This document shows, piece after piece, positions 33,204 to 42,662 of a stretch of DNA of 64,000 nucleotides. Each line of letters starts with the position of its first letter. The stretch's first letter is position 1. The position numbers and the translations under genes were made by a program. The notes beneath the pieces were generated by a model. It was not told where the DNA came from. It did not search any database and worked only from the letters and a program-made list of their open reading frames with translations. This DNA comes from JANWVO01 sp037446555 (GTDB lineage Bacteria > Acidobacteriota > Terriglobia > Bryobacterales > Bryobacteraceae). The stretch covers positions 1 through 64,000 of the forward strand of contig JBBIIK010000009.1 of assembly GCA_037446555.1 (NCBI GenBank), in the 5' to 3' direction.

Positions 33204-34016
33204 ATGAGGAGGACCGTGCGCGAGCAGTCCGTCTGGAGACTGGCGACGCTGCTGGCAGCGGCAGCACTGTCACTGCCCGTGTCGGCGCAGTTCTGGAACA
33301 GCTCCGCCGGCGGGGCTGCAGCCACTGCAGTGACTGTGGAAGGCAACGTCTCCCTGTTGCGCGACTCCTACCTGTGGGCGGTCAACGCCGGGGATCATAT
33401 CCAGCCGCAACAGATCATCGTCACAGGCTCCGACGGCTACGCAGTGTTCCGCGTCGCCGACGGCAGCACGTTCGAGGTGTTTCCGAACTCCCGCGTCACA
33501 TTCCGCGCCAACAGCGGCAACTGGCGCGACCTGGTGGACGTCTGGCTGGGGCGCATCCGCGTGCAGATCCAGAAGCTCGGCGGGGCGCCCAATTTCAACC
33601 GCGTGCATACGCCGACGGCGGTGATCTCCGTGCGCGGAACGGTGTTCGACGTCAGCGTCGATCCGAGCGACGAGACCACGCACATCGTTGTCGAAGAGGG
33701 GCAGGTGGCGGTCGAGCACCGCCTGCTGCCGCGCGACGGCGACCCGAAGATTCTGAACGCGGGCGAAGAGTTGGTCGTGTACCGCAACAGCCCGCTGTCG
33801 GCCATGCGGCGGCTCGACCGGGGACGCGTGATGCAGTTCATGGCGGACGTGGTGTGGCAGATTCTCGTCCGGACCCCCCGGCTCCCGGGAGGCGGGGGTG
33901 GCGCGCCAACCAACGTGCCAGTGCCTCCGCCTCCGGCCGGTGGCGGATTGCCCGGCGACACCGGCGCGACGCCCCCGCCTCCACCGCCTCCTCCACCTCC
34001 TCCGCCGGGCAATTGA
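33204..34016 (+). CDS. Exported FecR-domain protein with poly-proline tail
   Basis: The product has 270 residues. A signal peptide ends near VSAQ at 30. A FecR domain follows (about 45-190): DGYAVFRVADGSTFEVFPNSRV, then HTPTAVISVRGTVFDV and VVEEGQVAVEHR. It lacks the cytoplasmic N-terminal part of true FecR anti-sigma regulators, so it is a stand-alone periplasmic FecR-like protein. The C-terminus is Gly/Pro-rich and ends in an uninterrupted run of 12 prolines. It diverges from the BNR protein across about 130 bp. Confidence 0.85.
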   Translation: MRRTVREQSVWRLATLLAAAALSLPVSAQFWNSSAGGAAATAVTVEGNVSLLRDSYLWAVNAGDHIQPQQIIVTGSDGYAVFRVADGSTFEVFPNSRVTFRANSGNWRDLVDVWLGRIRVQIQKLGGAPNFNRVHTPTAVISVRGTVFDVSVDPSDETTHIVVEEGQVAVEHRLLPRDGDPKILNAGEELVVYRNSPLSAMRRLDRGRVMQFMADVVWQILVRTPRLPGGGGGAPTNVPVPPPPAGGGLPGDTGATPPPPPPPPPPPPGN

Positions 34017-34092
34017 GCCCCGGCGCCAGGGCGGCATTTATGCGGCCGCCGCCCAAACGTAGCGCGAGCCTTGCAGGTACACTGGCTACAGA

Positions 34093-34626
34093 GTGTTCGC
34101 GCATATCGCTCTTCTGCTGCTGGCAAGCCAGAATCCCGCTCCTGCTCCGGAAGCGGGGCTGCTGCCCGATTGGGAACTGAGGCCCCGCGTGGCGAAGCTC
34201 ATCCGCGGTCTGGAAGGCGTGAAGCCCCTCCTCGAGCGGCTCCAGCCGGAGCGGTGGACCCCCGCCGGCGCTCCCAAACAGTACGAGCAGCAACACCGGG
34301 ACAGCCTGGCGGCTCTGGGTTCAGTGGAAATTGCGGCGGCGCGGCTCACGGAACGGCCCAACGGCCTGGCTGTGGCAGTAGAGACGCTGGTGCGGCTGGA
34401 GAACTTCGTGAACCTGGCCCGGTCGTTGAGCGAAGCCGTGCGGCGCTATCAGAACCCGGCCGTGGCCGATCTGCTCGAGAGCGAACTGGCGGCCGCCAGC
34501 GACCGCGAATGGCTGCGGACCCACGTGCTGGAGCTGTCCGCAGTGCGCGAACGGGAATGGGAAACTGCCGAACAGGAGGCGCAGCGGTGCAGAGAACGGA
34601 CTCTGAAGCAAGCCCCGCGCAAGTGA
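34093..34626 (+). CDS. Helical unknown protein, possibly exported
   Basis: This 177-residue protein has a short hydrophobic N-terminus (FAHIALLLLAS) and a charged helical body without recognisable motifs. The start is GTG; TACACT (34078-34083) ends 9 nt before it, and there is no Shine-Dalgarno. Its 3' end overlaps the Cys-rich gene at 34587 by 40 bp, and that gene overlaps PIG-L, so the three form one transcript. Function unknown. Confidence 0.6.
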   Translation: MFAHIALLLLASQNPAPAPEAGLLPDWELRPRVAKLIRGLEGVKPLLERLQPERWTPAGAPKQYEQQHRDSLAALGSVEIAAARLTERPNGLAVAVETLVRLENFVNLARSLSEAVRRYQNPAVADLLESELAAASDREWLRTHVLELSAVREREWETAEQEAQRCRERTLKQAPRK

Positions 34627-34799
34627 ATCCCGGCGCTACGCCGTCTTTCCCGTGCAGCATCTGTGGCGAGCCTGGCAGCCGCATCTGCGTCTGGTGCACG
34701 AAGGACGCTTGCGACAACCATATCTGCACGAAATGCCGGCGGTGCAGTGATTGCTGCGAGTGCGAGCTGGTGCGCGTCGGCGCGGAGGAAGGCTCATGA
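34587..34799 (+). CDS. Small Cys-rich zinc-binding protein, 70 aa
   Basis: The product has eleven Cys in about 40 residues: CSIC, ICVWC, AC, ICTKC, RC and DCCEC. This suggests two or more structural zinc sites. The start is GTG with a perfect AGGAGG seven bases upstream, inside the preceding gene, and it ends in a 4-bp ATGA overlap with PIG-L. The strong ribosome site and the overlaps support a real gene. No family recognised. Confidence 0.72.
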   Translation: MQRTDSEASPAQVNPGATPSFPCSICGEPGSRICVWCTKDACDNHICTKCRRCSDCCECELVRVGAEEGS

Positions 34800-35560
34800 G
34801 AATCGTCTGCATTCACGCCCATCCCGATGATGCCGAGTTCCTCGCCGGCGGCACGCTGGCGCTGCTAGCGCAGGCCGGGCACAAGGTGGTGATCCTGACC
34901 ATGACCTCGGGCGACTGTGGCAGCACGGCGCTCCCGCCGGAGGAGATCGCCGACTTGCGCCGCCTGGAGGCGCAACGCGCCGCCGCCGTGATCGGCGCAG
35001 AGCATCACACGCTGGGCTTCAAGGACCTGTCGATCTTCGAGGACGACTCCTCCCGCCGCAGGGTGACCGCGGCGTTGCGCAGGCACCGCCCGGACCTCGT
35101 GTTGACGGCTTCGCCGCGCGACTACCATTGTGACCACGAAGCCACCAGCCGCCTTGTCACAGATGCCTGCTTCGGCGCCTCTGCGCCCAACTACCACACG
35201 CAGGCGTTCGACCAGGCACCGGCGCTGCCCGCCATCCCGCACCTCTACTACGTGGATCCGGCGGAGGGCATCGACAGGGAGGGCAACACTGTCCCGGCGG
35301 ACTTCTTCATCGACGTCGGCGGCGTGATGGAGATGAAGCGCAAGATGCTGGCGGCGCATGCTAGCCAGAGGGAATGGCTGAGGCGCCAGCACGGCATGGA
35401 CGACTACCTAGAGACGATGGAGGAGTGGACGCGCAGCCGCGGCAGGCTGTGCGGCGTCGAGTGGGCGGAGGGCTTCCGCCAGTACAAAGGGCACGCCTAT
35501 CCGCGCACGCCTCTGCTGCAGGAACTGCTCGAATCGTTCGTGCGTCCGCCGGCGGGCTGA
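34796..35560 (+). CDS. PIG-L/LmbE family zinc-dependent deacetylase
   Basis: This 254-residue protein belongs to the LmbE-like N-deacetylases, which remove acetyl groups from N-acetylglucosamine conjugates such as thiol cofactors or lipid-linked sugars. The zinc and catalytic motif HAHPDDAEF is at 7-15, with HCDHEA downstream supplying the third ligand. I start at the ATG at 34796, behind GGAGGAAGGC. Whether it serves a thiol pathway is not shown by context. Its 3' end overlaps the antisense end of the MFS gene by 64 bp. Confidence 0.9.
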   Translation: MRIVCIHAHPDDAEFLAGGTLALLAQAGHKVVILTMTSGDCGSTALPPEEIADLRRLEAQRAAAVIGAEHHTLGFKDLSIFEDDSSRRRVTAALRRHRPDLVLTASPRDYHCDHEATSRLVTDACFGASAPNYHTQAFDQAPALPAIPHLYYVDPAEGIDREGNTVPADFFIDVGGVMEMKRKMLAAHASQREWLRRQHGMDDYLETMEEWTRSRGRLCGVEWAEGFRQYKGHAYPRTPLLQELLESFVRPPAG

Positions 35561-36769
35561 GCAAAGCGGCGGTTCAGCAGCAGCCAAACGCTGAAGCCCG
35601 CCAAAGGCACGCCGGCTGCCGCAAAGAAGGCGGCATCCCACGCCCGCAGATCCATCAGCCGACCGAACACGGGCATCGTCAACGCCACCACCGCCCCATG
35701 ACCCGGCGCCCAGTCCCGCCATCAGCCCTGCGTGGGCCGGCGCCACCACGCGAGTGGCGTAAGCGAGCCTCACGATCACATTGCCGCCCGCGATGAACAT
35801 CGCCCAGAACAGCGACACGAGGAGCCCTCCGAACGATTCCGCCCGCGCGCCGAAGGCGAGCGGAACCGTTCCCGCCATCGCCGCGAGCGTCAGCCAGCGA
35901 AATACCGGCACCACATCGGCGCGCCCGCGCGCCAGCCGGTCCGCCATCCAGCCCCAGAAAAAGTAGCCGCACTCCCACCCGAGCGGCGGAATCCAGAGCA
36001 CGGCGCCAATCTCGGTTTGCGACTTGCCCCACGCGCGCCCGAAGTACAGCGGCGCCTGGTAGAGCACAAAGGCCAGCGGCAGGCATCCCAGCGCGTAAGA
36101 GGCGACAAAGGCCCACAGGCGGCGGTCGCGCCATTCGAGCCGTTCCGCCTGCCGCGCTTCTGCCGCGTGCAGCGCGCGCAACTCCGCCCGCCGGCTCACG
36201 CGCCCCCAAAGCAGCAACCACGCGCCGCCGATGAGTCCGGTAAACAGAAACGCGGCGCGCCATCCGAAGGCGGCGTAGATCGGCGTTACGATCACCGGTG
36301 TGAGCACCGCGCCCAGCGAACCGCCGCTGTAAGCCAGCGCGGCGCCGCGGCTGCGCAGCCCCTCCGGCAGCGTCTGCACCACTGTACGCAGACCGCCTGG
36401 AAAGGTAGCCCCTTCGCCGAAGCCCAGCAGCGCACGGGCGGCGGCGAAGCTCCAGAAGCTGAACAGAAACGCATGGGCGGCGTTGGCCGCCGTCCACAAC
36501 GACACCGCCACGCCCATGCCGCGGCGTGCGCCGGCGCGGTCCAGCCAGCGGCCCCAAAGCGGATTGCCGGCCATGTTAGCCACCGAGAAGGCGGAGAGAA
36601 TCCAGCCGTACTGCTCGGCGCTCAGCCGGCATTCGGCGAGGATCGTCGGCGCCAGCAGGGCCAGCGTGTTGCGGTCGATGTAGCTGATCAGCGACGCAAG
36701 CAGCATCGTCGCCGCCGGCGCCCACACGGCGGCGGCATCGCGCAGCTTGCGCGATGGAGGCTTGCTCAC
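35497..36769 (-). pseudogene. MFS transporter (anion:cation symporter type), frameshifted near its 3' end
   Basis: The first 355 or so residues are a normal MFS permease: ISYIDRNTLALLAP in helix 1, NPLWGRWLDRAGARRG in the first loop and GFGEGATFPGG in helix 4, as in ACS-family sugar-acid transporters. Near 35683-35698 the frame shifts. The minus strand reads S-W-G, and the expected V-V-A-L-T-M-P-V-F-G-R-L-M-D continues one frame over, to a stop at 35497, after one extra G. Without the shift the protein would be about 423 residues, normal for MFS. The actual open frame runs on to 35408 with an aberrant tail. Real mutation or sequencing error cannot be told apart. Confidence 0.8.
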
Positions 36770-37482
36770 GGCCCCGTGGCGCCTCCCCGCGGGGCGAGCA
36801 TCTCGCTGACGGTGAGAAATTCGTATCCTTCGTCCAGCCAGCGCGGCAGGAGCTGCTCCAGCGCGCCCAGCGTGGTGGAGCTGTCGGGCGAGTGGTGCAT
36901 CTCGCGCCCGTCATGAAAACACAGGATCGCGCCCGGCACAACCCGCGGCGCCACGTGCGCCACGACGCCCGCTGCGTCGAGCGCATAATCGCGCGCGAGC
37001 ACCGTCCAGGCGACGTGCTTCAGCCCGAGCTCGCGCAGCACGCCGCGCAGGCCGAACCAGCGCACTCCGTAAGGGGCGCGGAACAGCCGGGGCGGTGCTC
37101 CCGCCAGGAGCGTCAGCGATTCCTGCGCGCGCGCGATTTCATCGCGAATGAACTGCGGGCTCCGCAGCCAGAGCCCGTGGTGGCGGTCGGAGTGGTTGCC
37201 GATCTCGTGGCCCTCCTCCACGCAGCGGCGCACCGTGCGAGGCAGCCGCCGGGCGTGGTGGCCAAGCTGGAAGAACGTGGCTCGCACCCCATAGGTGTGC
37301 AGCAAGCTCAGCAGGTCGAGCGTCGATTCGCTGGGGCCGTCGTCAAAGGTGAGCGCCAGCGCGCGCCGTCCTTTCGGCCCCCGCCACACGGAGGGACAAA
37401 ACAACTGTGCGGACCGCGCCCGCGCTCCCCAGGCGAGCGCGCCCCCGGTGGCAAGCAGCAGGCCGGCCGCTTCCGCCATCAT
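36766..37482 (-). CDS. Polysaccharide deacetylase (NodB domain)
   Basis: This carbohydrate esterase 4 family protein removes acetyl groups from N-acetylated sugars of envelope polymers. The 238 residues begin with a hydrophobic signal or anchor. The NodB motifs are TFDDGPSE (metal Asp and base), then GNHSDRHHG (His ligands), RAPYGVRWFGL, and the late LCFHDG. It starts at the ATG at 37482: TACACT ends 7 nt upstream and there is no Shine-Dalgarno. Its TGA overlaps the MFS start by 4 bp, so the transporter depends on this transcript. Confidence 0.88.
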   Translation of the reverse strand: MMAEAAGLLLATGGALAWGARARSAQLFCPSVWRGPKGRRALALTFDDGPSESTLDLLSLLHTYGVRATFFQLGHHARRLPRTVRRCVEEGHEIGNHSDRHHGLWLRSPQFIRDEIARAQESLTLLAGAPPRLFRAPYGVRWFGLRGVLRELGLKHVAWTVLARDYALDAAGVVAHVAPRVVPGAILCFHDGREMHHSPDSSTTLGALEQLLPRWLDEGYEFLTVSEMLAPRGGATGP

Positions 37483-37521
37483 CGCCGCGAGTGTACCATG
37501 CCGGATTGTCCCGGAAACGCC

Positions 37522-37554
37522 GGAGCCCCGCCCGGCTTGCGCCGGCGGGGCTCC
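37522..37554 (-). terminator. Hairpin downstream of gapA
   Basis: An 11-bp perfect stem (GGAGCCCCGCC with its complement) surrounds an 11-nt loop about 30 bp after the gapA stop. On the minus strand it is followed by a short T run (GGCGTTTCC). Weak as an intrinsic terminator, but well placed. Confidence 0.55.
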
Positions 37555-37582
37555 ACGGGTCAACACAAAGGAGAAGGGCGGA

Positions 37583-38590
<1,008 letters not shown>

Positions 38591-38657
38591 TCAGGAGTAT
38601 CCTCTCTGGAAGTAGAATGAAGAGCTCTCTTTTAGAATATCAGAGGAGAGGACGGCC

Positions 38658-39467
38658 ATGACCCTCATACTGTACCTTTGCATCCTGCCACAGGTTCTGG
38701 CGGCCCAGCCGCAGCCTCCGTTCACGAAGCAGTACCTGCCGGTGAAGCCCTTCGAGCAGGCCGAAAACGAACGGCTCCTGAAGCTGTACGAAGGGCTGCG
38801 CGTGGCCGACGTCAACGACGGGCTCGACATCGCCGGACTGGCCAACGTGATGATCATGGATCCGGGCATTCTGCCCATGTGGCGCGACGAGAAGGACTTC
38901 CGGCACCGAATCACAGGCATCGCAGTCACGCTGCGCATCGCGCCGGCGCAGGGCCGCACACCGGACTTTCCGACCCATGAGGCGTTCGCGAAGTGGGAAG
39001 GGCAGTGGTACAACCAGAAGACGCCGGAGGAGTTCGCCCGGTGGCTGAGTCCCGGCACGGTGCTGGTGATCGACGCGCAAGGGACGCGCGATTCCGGCTT
39101 CTGCGGATCCAACAACGCGCTGAACTGGACGTCGCGGGGCATGCGCGGCATCGTCACCAGCGGCGGATGCCGGGACTCGGACGAGAACATCCTCCAGCGC
39201 ATCCCCATCTACCAGCGGCAATACACGCGCGGCATCAACCCGGGGCGCGTGCTGGTGGAAAGCTACAACCAGCCAGTGTCTGTGGGCGGCGTGCTGGTGT
39301 TCCCGGGCGACGTTGTCGTCGCCGACAGCGACGGCGTCGTCGTGGTTCCGCGCGCGCAGGCGGCAAGGGTGGCGGAGGCGGCGCGAAAGATCCTTGAAGG
39401 CGACAAGAAGGCACGGCGCAGCCTTTACGAAAAGACGGGGCGCCCACTGGATCAAACAGTCAAGTGA
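38658..39467 (+). CDS. Exported RraA/HMG-aldolase-like protein
   Basis: The 269-residue product starts with a short signal peptide (cleavage near LAAQ). An RraA-like domain follows: VADVNDGLD, then GTVLVIDAQGTRDSGFCGSN, and GIVTSGGCRDSDE, where the Arg-Asp pair forms the metal and substrate site. RraA-like proteins act as 4-hydroxy-4-methyl-2-oxoglutarate aldolases or RNase E regulators; neither fits a secreted protein easily, so the role is open. The ribosome site AGAGGAGAGG is strong, and TAGAAT lies at 38633-38638. Confidence 0.82.
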   Translation: MTLILYLCILPQVLAAQPQPPFTKQYLPVKPFEQAENERLLKLYEGLRVADVNDGLDIAGLANVMIMDPGILPMWRDEKDFRHRITGIAVTLRIAPAQGRTPDFPTHEAFAKWEGQWYNQKTPEEFARWLSPGTVLVIDAQGTRDSGFCGSNNALNWTSRGMRGIVTSGGCRDSDENILQRIPIYQRQYTRGINPGRVLVESYNQPVSVGGVLVFPGDVVVADSDGVVVVPRAQAARVAEAARKILEGDKKARRSLYEKTGRPLDQTVK

Positions 39468-39482
39468 TCCAACGGCTCCGCA

Positions 39483-41429
39483 TCAGGTGCGGTGCGCGTC
39501 TTCGAGGTACGTGTAGCCGTACAGCCCTTCTTCATAAAACTTGAGCAGCCGCCCGCTCACTTCGTAGCCGATCTTGCCCGCCATGACGGCTTCTTCCACG
39601 TCGCGGCGGAACTGTTCCAGCAGATGCGAAGAGCTGAACTGGACATAGGCGAGCACTTCTTTCACGCTGTCGCCGCGGATCACCGCCTCAAGCACGGGCT
39701 TGTTCTGGTCGTTTACGCGCACGTGTACGGCATGCGTATCCCCGAAAAGATTGTGCAGGTCTCCCAGGATCTCCTGGTAAGCGCCAACCAGAAAGGCGCC
39801 CAGGTAATAGGGCTCGCCGTTGAACGGATGCAGAGGGAGCGTCTTCTTCACGTCGCGGCGGTCGATGAACTGATCCACCTTGCCATCACTGTCGCAGCTG
39901 ATGTCGCCAAGCACAGCATGCCTCGTGGGGCGCTGCCGCAGGCGGTGGATGGGCATGATCGGAAACAGTTGTTTCACCGCCCAGCTGTCCGGCATGCTCT
40001 GGAAGAGCGAGAAGTTGCAGAAATAGGTATCGGAGAGCATGCTCTCCAGCCCTTCCAGCTCCTCCGGGAAGACATCGAGCTGCTTGGCCAGGGAGAACAC
40101 GCGCCGGCAGATCAGCCAGTAGAGGTTCTCCGCCAGGCACCGCTGCCGCAACGGCAGGTAGCCGAGGCTGAACAGATTCAGCGCCGAGTCCAGCGCCTGC
40201 TGGGCGTCATGGAAACTCTCGAGCAGATTCTTCAGGCTGAGGTTGCGGTACGTCTCCAGCAGATCCACCAGCGGCTGTTCGGCGTCTTCGGGCAACTCCT
40301 CGGGCACCTGCTCCTCGCCGAAGCCGCTCACGCCCAGGACGTTGAAGACAAGCACGCTGTGGTAGGCGGCAATGGCGCGCCCGCTCTCGCTCATGATCAC
40401 CGGGTGGGGCACTTCCGCCTCGTCGCAGACGTTCTGGACGTGGTAGATGATGTCGTTGGCGTACTCCTGAAGCGTGTAGTTGACGCTCGACTCGAAATCG
40501 GTCTGCGAGCCGTCGTAGTCAATGCCCAAACCGCCGCCGACGTCGAGGATCTCCAGCCCCGCGCCCTGCTTCTTCAGGTCCACATACACGCGCGCCGCCT
40601 CGATGACGGCGCCCTTGATGTGGCGGATGTTGGTGATCTGGCTGCCGAGATGGAAGTGCAGCAGCTTCAGGCAGTCTTCCATCCCGAGCATTCTCATCGT
40701 CTCCAGAGCCCGCATCGCTTCCGAGACGGTGAGCCCGAACTTGGAGCGGTAGCCGCCGGACGACTTCCACCGCCCGGCGCCGCGGCTTGCCAGCTTGATG
40801 CGGATCCCGATGGAGGGCCGCACCCCGAGCTTCTCCGCCTTCTGAAGAATGAGGTCGAGTTCGGTGTACTTCTCCACCACCGGAGTGATGTTGCGGCCGA
40901 CCTTGCGCGCCAGCATGCACAGCTCGATGTACTCGTCATCCTTGAAGCCGTTGCAGATGATCGGCGTATCATTGTCGGCGATAGCCATCACCGCCAGCAG
41001 CTCCGGTTTCGAGCCCGCCTCGAGGCCGAAGCCATACTGCCGCCCAAGGGCGTAGATCTCCTCGACGACCTGCCGCTGCTGGTTCACCTTGATCGGATAG
41101 ACGCAGCAGTAGCCCCCCTGGTAGTTGTGGTCCCGGATAGCGGCGTCGAACACCTGCCACATCTCCTCGAGCTGGCGCCCGAGGATCTGCGGGAACCGCA
41201 GCAGCAGCGGCGGGACGATACCGCGTAGCACCAGCGTGTCAACCAGTTCTTTCAGGTCGACGTAACGCTGTGGCTCCTTGGTCGGATGGACGAGGACGTG
41301 TCCGTCCTCGCTGATCGAGAAGTAGCCCTTGCCCCACCGGTCGATGTCGTAGAGGTCCCGCGCGTCCGCCACCGTCCACCGGTCGGACGGCTCCCGCACG
41401 GGAGCAGCCTCGGGCAGCTTGAGATTCAA
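39483..41429 (-). CDS. speA: Biosynthetic arginine decarboxylase
   Basis: SpeA converts arginine to agmatine, the entry to putrescine and spermidine synthesis. It has 648 residues. The PLP Lys114 lies in VYPIKVNQQRQ, and the glycine-rich phosphate loop is in DVGGGLGIDYDGS. HFHLGSQITN and the C-terminal CDSDGKVDQFI with its catalytic Cys are typical. The start is TTG at 41429; a GGAGG stands about 14 nt before it, farther than usual. The arginine operon at 19942 supplies its substrate. Confidence 0.95.
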   Translation of the reverse strand: MNLKLPEAAPVREPSDRWTVADARDLYDIDRWGKGYFSISEDGHVLVHPTKEPQRYVDLKELVDTLVLRGIVPPLLLRFPQILGRQLEEMWQVFDAAIRDHNYQGGYCCVYPIKVNQQRQVVEEIYALGRQYGFGLEAGSKPELLAVMAIADNDTPIICNGFKDDEYIELCMLARKVGRNITPVVEKYTELDLILQKAEKLGVRPSIGIRIKLASRGAGRWKSSGGYRSKFGLTVSEAMRALETMRMLGMEDCLKLLHFHLGSQITNIRHIKGAVIEAARVYVDLKKQGAGLEILDVGGGLGIDYDGSQTDFESSVNYTLQEYANDIIYHVQNVCDEAEVPHPVIMSESGRAIAAYHSVLVFNVLGVSGFGEEQVPEELPEDAEQPLVDLLETYRNLSLKNLLESFHDAQQALDSALNLFSLGYLPLRQRCLAENLYWLICRRVFSLAKQLDVFPEELEGLESMLSDTYFCNFSLFQSMPDSWAVKQLFPIMPIHRLRQRPTRHAVLGDISCDSDGKVDQFIDRRDVKKTLPLHPFNGEPYYLGAFLVGAYQEILGDLHNLFGDTHAVHVRVNDQNKPVLEAVIRGDSVKEVLAYVQFSSSHLLEQFRRDVEEAVMAGKIGYEVSGRLLKFYEEGLYGYTYLEDAHRT

Positions 41430-41560
41430 TTCGGGTTCGAATGCCTCCGTCTACCAAGTGTGAATAAGATCGAGGGGAGGGAGCAACTCTTTTTTGGGGT
41501 CCGACCCGCAGAATTCTGCTTCTGGGCGGACTGGGCGGCGCGGCGGGAGCGGAGCAGCCC

Positions 41561-41878
41561 TTGCTGGCGCCGTGCATTGCGTCCACGGCGGCGGACGGCG
41601 CGCTGCGCTTGGTGTTTCGTGCGCCGGCGCCGGCGCCGCCGAGGCGGGCGCGCATCGTTCTTCTTCTGCACCTGCGGGGAGAGCCCCCGGAGAGCGTGCT
41701 TCTGAACGGGAAGAAGGCGCCTTTGGCTTCCCGCGCGCGGAGGTGGGCCACGGCGTTGCTGCCGCCCGGCATCGGCTGGGAGCGCATCACGGTGGCGCCG
41801 GGCGCGCCCTTTGACGGCTGTTCGGATCCCGCCCGCGCTCCGTATCTCGTCTTTGAGCCCGGGCCACGGGCAAAGTAG
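41561..41878 (+). CDS. Possible secreted unknown protein; start codon unclear
   Basis: The frame reads as a plausible protein. From 41513 onward the codons give ILLLGGLGGAAGAEQPLL, which looks like a signal peptide, followed by a beta-rich body (LRLVFRAPAP, RARIVLLLHLRGE, ESVLLNGKKAPLASRA). No ATG, GTG or TTG precedes the hydrophobic stretch in this frame before the stop at 41465, so either ATT/CTG is used or the 5' end is damaged. The TTG at 41561 would omit the signal. It lies 10 bp upstream of the SDR gene. Confidence 0.4.
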   Translation: MLAPCIASTAADGALRLVFRAPAPAPPRRARIVLLLHLRGEPPESVLLNGKKAPLASRARRWATALLPPGIGWERITVAPGAPFDGCSDPARAPYLVFEPGPRAK

Positions 41879-41888
41879 AATCTTCAGC

Positions 41889-42662
41889 ATGCCGGAACTG
41901 CCGCTGGCCAACAGGCTCGCTCTCGTGACAGGCGCCAGCAAGGGCGTGGGCAAGGGTATTGCGCTCGAGTTGGCCCGCCGTGGCGCGGACGTCGCCGTGA
42001 ACTACCACTCCGACGCCGCAGGCGCGGAGGCGACTGTTGAGGAGATTCGCGCGCTCGGGCGCGACGCGTTCGCCGTGCAGGCCGACGTCTCCTCGCGGGA
42101 GCAGGTGGCCGCCATGTTCGAACGCGTGCTCGCCATCCGTGGACGGCTCTACATCCTCGTCAACAACGCCGGCATCCAGACCTGGAAGCCGCTGCTCGAA
42201 CTCACAGAAGAAGAGTGGGACCGCGTGCTGGATGTGAACCTGAAAGGCTGCTTCCTCTGCACGCAGCGGGCGGCGCGCGCGATGAAGGACTCGGGCGGCG
42301 GAGTGATCGTCAACATCGGTTCCGGATGCAACAAGTGGCCGTTCCCGAACCTGGTGAACTACACGGCGTCGAAGGGCGGCATCGAACAGTTCACCAAAGT
42401 GGCGGCCGTGGAGTTAGGCCCTCACAGGATCCGCGTCAACTGCGTCGCCCCTGGCGCCATCGAGATCGAGCGCACCAAGCAGGAAGCGGGCGACTACGCG
42501 GGCACCTGGTCGCGCCTCACACCCCTGCGCCGCATCGGGCTGCCGTCGGACGTGGGCGCCGCCGTGGCCTTCCTCTGCGAAGACCGCGCCGAGTTCATCA
42601 CCGGCCAGACGATCTGGGTAGACGGCGGGTTGTTCACCCGCCCCGTCTGGCCTTACGAATGA
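41889..42662 (+). CDS. Short-chain dehydrogenase/reductase (SDR)
   Basis: This classical NAD(P)-dependent SDR has 257 residues. The cofactor motif TGASKGVGKG lies near 15, NNAG near 90, and the active-site Ser-Tyr-Lys in NIGSGCNKWPF and YTASKGG. GQTIWVDGGLF at the C-terminus is typical of the glucose-dehydrogenase/FabG group. The substrate is unknown. TAGAAT (41876-41881) ends 7 nt before the ATG. Its stop abuts the stop of the convergent gene at 42663 without a spacer. Confidence 0.88.
   Translation: MPELPLANRLALVTGASKGVGKGIALELARRGADVAVNYHSDAAGAEATVEEIRALGRDAFAVQADVSSREQVAAMFERVLAIRGRLYILVNNAGIQTWKPLLELTEEEWDRVLDVNLKGCFLCTQRAARAMKDSGGGVIVNIGSGCNKWPFPNLVNYTASKGGIEQFTKVAAVELGPHRIRVNCVAPGAIEIERTKQEAGDYAGTWSRLTPLRRIGLPSDVGAAVAFLCEDRAEFITGQTIWVDGGLFTRPVWPYE

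Noticed and set aside
41430..41456. A tRNA-like 3' end (GGTTCGAAT ... TACCA) just upstream of arginine decarboxylase
   Set aside because: Only 11 instead of 13 bases separate the T-loop from CCA, G faces G at the closing pair, and no matching 5' acceptor strand lies upstream. Chance likeness or a very old remnant.
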